Shown here piece by piece: positions 60,075 through 64,000 of a DNA stretch of 64,000 nt (its first letter is position 1; every line of letters starts with the position of its first letter). The notes under the pieces were generated by a model that saw only the letters and a program-made list of their open reading frames with translations, searched no databases and was not told where the DNA came from. The stretch lies in the NCBI GenBank assembly GCA_001949185.1, contig BDGG01000009.1:62001-126000 (forward strand). The letters are read 5' to 3'. The DNA comes from Ramazzottius varieornatus. Taxonomy: Eukaryota; Tardigrada; Eutardigrada; Parachela; Ramazzottiidae. The position numbers were made by a program, and so were the translations under genes.

Positions 60075-60496
60075 CACTGCTTTCTACACTGCTTTGGCTA
60101 GGTGCACTTCCTGGATACGACCTTCACAACACAGTGATTTTGAAGGTTGTCGGCGCAAGAAAGCAGGCACTTTTTACGGACTAGAAAGCGCCATGCGGAG
60201 AGTGGTAGCTAAACAGCGACAGTATACCGAGGAAGGGTTGGAGCAGAGAGTCGCCACGACTGTGTGGTGGTCTTCTTCGTATGTACTATGGCGAACCCGA
60301 ACTAAGTCCAAAGGACAATTAAGTTACCGCGGCACTTCCCTTCCGAGCCCTGGAAAGTGTGTCCTCTTTTACACTACGCATATTTCTACTCCGTAAGAGA
60401 TTCGTGCTTTCATGGGCCGACAACCTTCGAAATCACTGTGTTGTGAAAGTCGTATAAAGGCCGTGCACCTAGCCAAAAAGCAGTGTAGAAGCAGTG
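60075..60496. repeat. Inverted-repeat element, about 95-bp arms
   Basis: The left arm 60075 to about 60170 (GGCTAGGTGCAC ... CACAACACAGTGATTTTGAA) is the imperfect reverse complement of the right arm, about 60403-60496. The middle of about 230 bp shows no gene. It lies between blocks A and B of the ANF paralogue. Confidence 0.75.
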
Positions 60497-60861
60497 AAAA
60501 CTGGGACGTTCTGATAATAATACGGTAAGCCACCCATGTCCTTGTTGACGAACTTAGAGAAATCTTTGAAGGCAGAAGTTCATTTGACACTCGCAATGCA
60601 CGTTGAGTGAACCTGAGTTCGTCGTAGTGCGAGTTCCGAAGCCGCGTTGCTCCATAACACAACTTTTTCACCAGCATGGATCACAACGTCTCCTAGTCCA
60701 ATAGCTATTCTAGCTTCCATCATAGTCATGTACGTCGCCGTTCTACAGATGTTCAACTGGAGTAACGTGTCGTCCTCTTTGACCAGAATGCGAATTCAGG
60801 GGGTAAAGGTAAACCTGCTCGCTCTGCGCCGCGTTCTGAAAGAACGCATTATCTTGTCCAC

Positions 60862-61069
60862 GTACACGCATGACGAGAAATTATGGGGCCAGTAGAAATT
60901 ATGGGACCAGGCAGAAAAGACGGCAAAATGGAAATTCGACCGTAGAATGGTGTCCATAAAGTGCGTTGCTATGAATCGGTCACGTACGTACGTGCTTCCG
61001 CACCGCCGTAGCAAAAAGGCCTGGTCCCATAATTTTTACTGGCCCCATAATTTCCCGTCGTGCGTGTAC
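60862..61069. repeat. Terminal-inverted-repeat element, family P3, copy 2
   Basis: The ends are GTACACGCATGACGAGAAAT and ATTTCCCGTCGTGCGTGTAC. The arms match for about 50 bp with few differences (through GGGGCCAGTA...GGGACCAGGC). Same family as 31682-31884. Confidence 0.85.
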
Positions 61070-61544
61070 AGTACTTCCAGGTGAACACCAAAATATCAGT
61101 CAACTTTACAGCTGAACTGGCGGTCTTTCGGTCGTCTAGTCGAACTACGTACCGGTTTGGCAAGACAGTGCCTTACTTCCTTATAACAGTTCCACATCTC
61201 TCCTGCAGTTCTTATATTCTTGAGCCACGGTGCCCCGCTGCGTAAGCTGATAGTGCGAATCGGGCAGCCGGCATATTTACCAAGTTTTCGTTACGGTCGG
61301 ACAGTACTCTTACTGCTAGTGTCGTTTCAGGTTCAGGCATATTCACTTGGAATGACAGAGAGCGAGTACGTAATGCCCTTTTTGAATGCGTGTTATGGAA
61401 CGGCGGATTTTTGTTCTGAGTCTCGCGTTCCTTGCACTATGAAGGTTTACTTCGGGATGACCTTTCGGGGCTACGGCGATGTTTTGTGGAATCAGAACGA
61501 CCCCACCGCTAGAAACGCTTGCCGCTTTGTTCTCTTGAGTACCG

Positions 61545-61719
61545 CTCCGCTACTCGATCCTTCCTACACATAAGACGTAATGCTTACAGTCAAAAAACCT
61601 CAAGATCTTCCGTCTTTCTCGATGGATCAGTTCGGAATAAAACTCTTCATCAGTAATATCATCGAGACCACAGCAGAAAAGCATTAGGTCTTATGTGTGA
61701 GAAGGATCGAGTAGCGGAG
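61545..61719. repeat. 41-bp inverted repeat across the end of the ANF paralogue
   Basis: Arm 61545-61585 (CTCCGCTACTCGATCCTTCC...) and arm 61679-61719 (...GAAGGATCGAGTAGCGGAG) pair with three mismatches across a 93-nt spacer. The left arm includes the last codons and stop of block C. Confidence 0.8.
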
Positions 61720-62846
61720 CATCAAAATCAGGCCAGTTTTTGATGGTTTTCAGTTGTGTGCTACGAGTTGATTTGTTGATCTGGCTGAACAAAAGCCACG
61801 CGACACAGGAGAGAGATTACTTGTCTTTGCAACACAGTTAAAAGTGTGCAGATCGGTTGAAAAGTAACGGAGAAGTGAATTTTTGAAACCAGCTGGAGGT
61901 GTCCGAATACTTACGGGTGTCAGTGTATCTAGCGCAAGACCACTTTACCATGAGCGAACAAACCCGGCAATATTGGAGGATATTTGTTTCACCAGAATCG
62001 GATGAGCGAAAGATATTCAACATGCAAGATAGTCGTCCATGAAATATGTGGCAAAGTGCGCTCTGGGGCCCATACAGAAATAAATTCGTAGGAAAGTTTT
62101 GCTGGAAATCTGTTTTCGTAATGTCGATACAATGTCGTCTTTACTATATTTTGGCCCTTTAGGCTTTTGCATAAAACTGTCACGTGATGGAAGACGAGCA
62201 GCAAAAATTCGGGTATACTTCCTTGTCCGAATTGTCGACACTCACCTGTTGATTGATTGAAGAAATGGAACTTTTGTCACCTGAACAAAAAGTTTGAATT
62301 AATAGAATCGGACATTGCGGTAAGGAAATACAAGTGTGTAAAGACAAACCATGGGGTGGTGATGACCCTTGACTGTGACTGTACCTCAACTAGGCTGGTG
62401 GAATCTCGATTGAGTATAGTACTCGGAGCCAAGAATTTGAAATCAAGTCCATGTGATCAAGTGGCCATCAAATGCGCTACCAGCCACAAGATGGAACAGG
62501 CTTTCCAGAGACAAACGAGTACGATGAAGGTTCCCATGATGGTGCACTGGATTTGGGCGTGGTGTAAAACGCTTTTCTTGGAAAATCCAGAGCAGTATGC
62601 TCTCTGAGCACTGTCACGGTCGGTTGAGCATTCAACTGACCCTGGCACTGTACATAGTCTCATAGTCTGCCATGCTATCATAATCATATAATGCTTCGTA
62701 TTTTCAAGCTGATATACCTGCATTGCTGCAAGGTCCTCGGTCACGAGTGTACCCTCAGCCAGGAGTGTTTAAAAGGATGACCGTTCGATGGTCCATGCTA
62801 AAATTTGCTAAACCAAGTTGCTCGTTCCGGAAGGCGAATCTAGATC
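61574..62846. other. Spacer right of the ANF paralogue
   Basis: Contains the second arm of the 61545-61719 repeat. A 116-codon plus-strand open frame (62257-62607) is unlike anything I know. No gene is called. Confidence 0.45.
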
Positions 62847-63373
62847 TCAGAAAAAGTTATTAGCGCCTACTCTCGACGACGAAACCTGGTAGTCCTTATC
62901 GATCGCACTTGCGTACTCCCATATCTTGTTCTCACAAGTCAAGAGAACCTCGAGATCCATTCCGAGTTTCACCGCCAACAAGTCGCACTGAGCCAGGTAG
63001 ATGGCCTGCAAAACAACGAATGTACCGTCAAACATGACGACCAGCAGGTTTGAACTACAATGGTAAGTCAGTATGTCGAAGATCAAGCTACCTCTAATTC
63101 GTCTCGTCGACGATGCGGCCACAAGCGAACATTCGCCTCCACGCTTTGGCTTCGACGCATCAGCTCTTTGTACCATTCGGCCACTTCTTCCATGTTCAAA
63201 GCAATCTCCTCGCAAGTCGGCGCTTGATTGCCGACGAGGAAAAAGACATCATGTCGCTCCGCGATGTAACGTCTCAGTGTGTCCAAGTTACGTACTCTGC
63301 GGCCACCGTCGAAGCACATCAAGTTCGCCTCGTACCAAGTGTGATCGTCATACCCCGTGATCACGCTGTCCAT
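62847..63373 (-). CDS. Unknown conserved-looking protein, two exons seen (ends uncertain)
   Basis: Exons 63373-63092 and 63005-62886 join in phase 0. If exon 2 is not spliced again, the frame runs to a stop at 62847. The first exon reads MDSVITGYDDHTWYEANLMC, then RNLDTLRRYIAERHDVFFLVG and EEIALNMEEVAEWYKELM. The second reads AIYLAQCDLLAVKLGMDLEV, then NKIWEYASAIDKDYQ. The composition is that of a soluble, helical, intracellular protein, and a GT at 62885-62884 would allow a further exon. I do not recognise the family. It is divergent from the small membrane protein at 63505, with 131 bp between the starts. Confidence 0.55.
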
Positions 63374-63504
63374 AGCTGAAAGGAACTTCCCTTCGATGAT
63401 GTACAACAGAAGATTACGTTAGGTGGCAGAAACATTTAGAAATCACAGCTAACCACTTGCACCGGTCCCTACATCCTCTAGCGTTTCGAAATCTTATTTC
63501 AAAG

Positions 63505-63989
63505 ATGTCCGGCACTGAGAACCACGGTGGCGGAGGCCTGGCAAACGGCGGCTATGGACGTCTGCGGAGACTGGGTGAGTTCACGGTGCTACCGGTGATC
63601 CCTATTGTTATGGTTCAATCAACCCGCAGAAACTTGATTGAACCACAACAATGGGAATTACCGGCAGCAAAAGCCCGATCAAACTTAATTTCATCGGGTA
63701 CGGCCGTGAAGTTGTCCGTGGCACGGGCTGTCCTTATACCTGTGGTCTGCTGGCAGGATTGATATGGCAAAACGGGAAAACTACCAGGACAACCCGCGCC
63801 GCGGACAACATCACGGCCATCGTGAACTCAACAGTCCGCGCCGTCGTCTCCACCATCCAAGCCATCACCGCACCGACCTCTCCGCCGCCGCTGCCTCCGA
63901 GCAGCTTTGTCCAGGACCACCCTTTCATCTTTGCTCTGTTTGTGTTCTGCTGTCTGCTGGTTGTGATCCTGGTTGGGCTGCTCGTATGA
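63505..63989 (+). CDS. Small C-terminally anchored membrane protein, unknown
   Basis: Two exons: 63505-63574 and 63757-63989, joining in phase 1 and giving about 100 codons. The N-terminus is Gly-rich (MSGTENHGGGGLANGGYGRL). A Thr/Ser/Pro-rich middle with two N-x-T/S sites (NITAI, NSTVR) follows. The protein ends in one strong hydrophobic helix (FIFALFVFCCLLVVILVGLL) at the very C-terminus, as in tail-anchored proteins. There is no signal peptide. The intron contains the miRNA-like hairpin at 63588-63668. Function unknown. Confidence 0.6.
63588..63668 (+). ncRNA. Candidate intronic miRNA-like hairpin
   Basis: Arms 63588-63622 and 63634-63668 pair over 35 bp, with three A-C mismatches and two G-U wobbles, around an 11-nt loop (CCCGCAGAAAC). 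It lies wholly inside the 182-nt intron of the gene at 63505. The length, loop and mismatch pattern fit a pre-miRNA, but expression and conservation are unknown. A young inverted duplication is the alternative. Confidence 0.4.
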
Positions 63990-64000
63990 AAGCGACGGCG

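Larger units (their letters stand above)
59414..61573 (+). pseudogene. Decayed or truncated ANF-receptor-domain paralogue
   Basis: Three blocks match the receptor at 1-852 or its family. Block A (about 59530-59740) reads NVEVVTLGLVTDTF, then CVTDPSITNCLELVSHTEY, matching NLEVVTLGQVTF and DPNVTNCVELVAQSEF. Block B (about 60640-60800) reads FSPAWITTSPSPIAI, then LQMFNWSNV, matching LSPTWITTSPIPRSP and FQWRNI. Block C (about 61334-61573) reads AYSLGMTESEYVMPF, then DPTARNACRFVLLSTAPLLD, a pattern usual further along this domain. Block A has an in-frame TGA at 59621-59623. Block C ends at a stop, with no transmembrane or catalytic part. It is most likely a pseudogene. A secreted fragment is possible if the TGA is spliced out. 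I do not reconstruct it. Confidence 0.6.

Noticed and set aside
62257-62607. 116-codon plus-strand open frame
   Set aside because: No similarity that I can recognise and no partner exon; left as spacer.

Overview
This window is nuclear DNA of a multicellular animal. The genes are split by many short GT-AG introns, there are no operons, and the proteins are metazoan: an intraflagellar-transport WD protein, a CLIP-170 microtubule plus-end tracker, a sperm-type Na/H exchanger with voltage sensor and cyclic-nucleotide domain, and a type-2 chitin-binding protein. The chitin-binding protein points to an ecdysozoan. A secreted Cu/Zn superoxide dismutase in which one copper-ligand histidine is valine recalls what I remember being reported for a tardigrade SOD (Ramazzottius). 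A tardigrade is therefore my best guess, as an inference and not a demonstrated identity.

Layout. 1-852 (-): 5' part of a receptor with an ANF-type ligand-binding domain, running off the left edge. 2287-3700 (-): cytochrome b561. 5796-8092 (-): secreted mucin-like superoxide dismutase. 8637-10378 (-): DCAF7, divergent from ACTR6 (10852-12507, +). 12891-22352 (-): CLIP-170 with 21 coding exons. 22353-24521: intergenic, with a long inverted repeat and two small palindromic elements. 24522-26170 (+): Ser-rich chitin-binding protein. 26458-36606 (+): SLC9C-type exchanger whose fourth intron holds an intact Tigger/pogo transposon. 36607-43942: transposon-rich block with three hAT-type elements. 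43943-45169 (+): FTSJ1. 45268-45858 (+): small secreted basic protein. 46548-48878 (+): UQCRC2. 49212-49937 (-): ALG13, divergent from NSUN4 (50299-52361, +). 52598-59027 (+): IFT122. 59414-61573 (+): decayed ANF-domain paralogue. 62847-63373 (-): unknown protein, divergent from a small membrane protein (63505-63989, +).

For CLIP-170, SLC9C, IFT122, NSUN4, UQCRC2, FTSJ1, ALG13, DCAF7, ACTR6, cytochrome b561 and the chitin-binding protein I placed every coding exon by hand. The reading phase agrees across all junctions and the totals are whole codons. Most are housekeeping genes (mitochondrial ribosome methylation, complex III, tRNA methylation, N-glycosylation, chromatin, cilia). The lineage-specific content is the secreted SOD, the chitin-binding protein, the basic secreted protein, the ANF receptors and the end-right pair.

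One short palindromic repeat family (core AAGTGGCGCAC ... GTGCGCCACTT) occurs at 33 loci, 31 of them in introns, and makes up most of the longer introns. Several other terminal-inverted-repeat families are present in two copies each.
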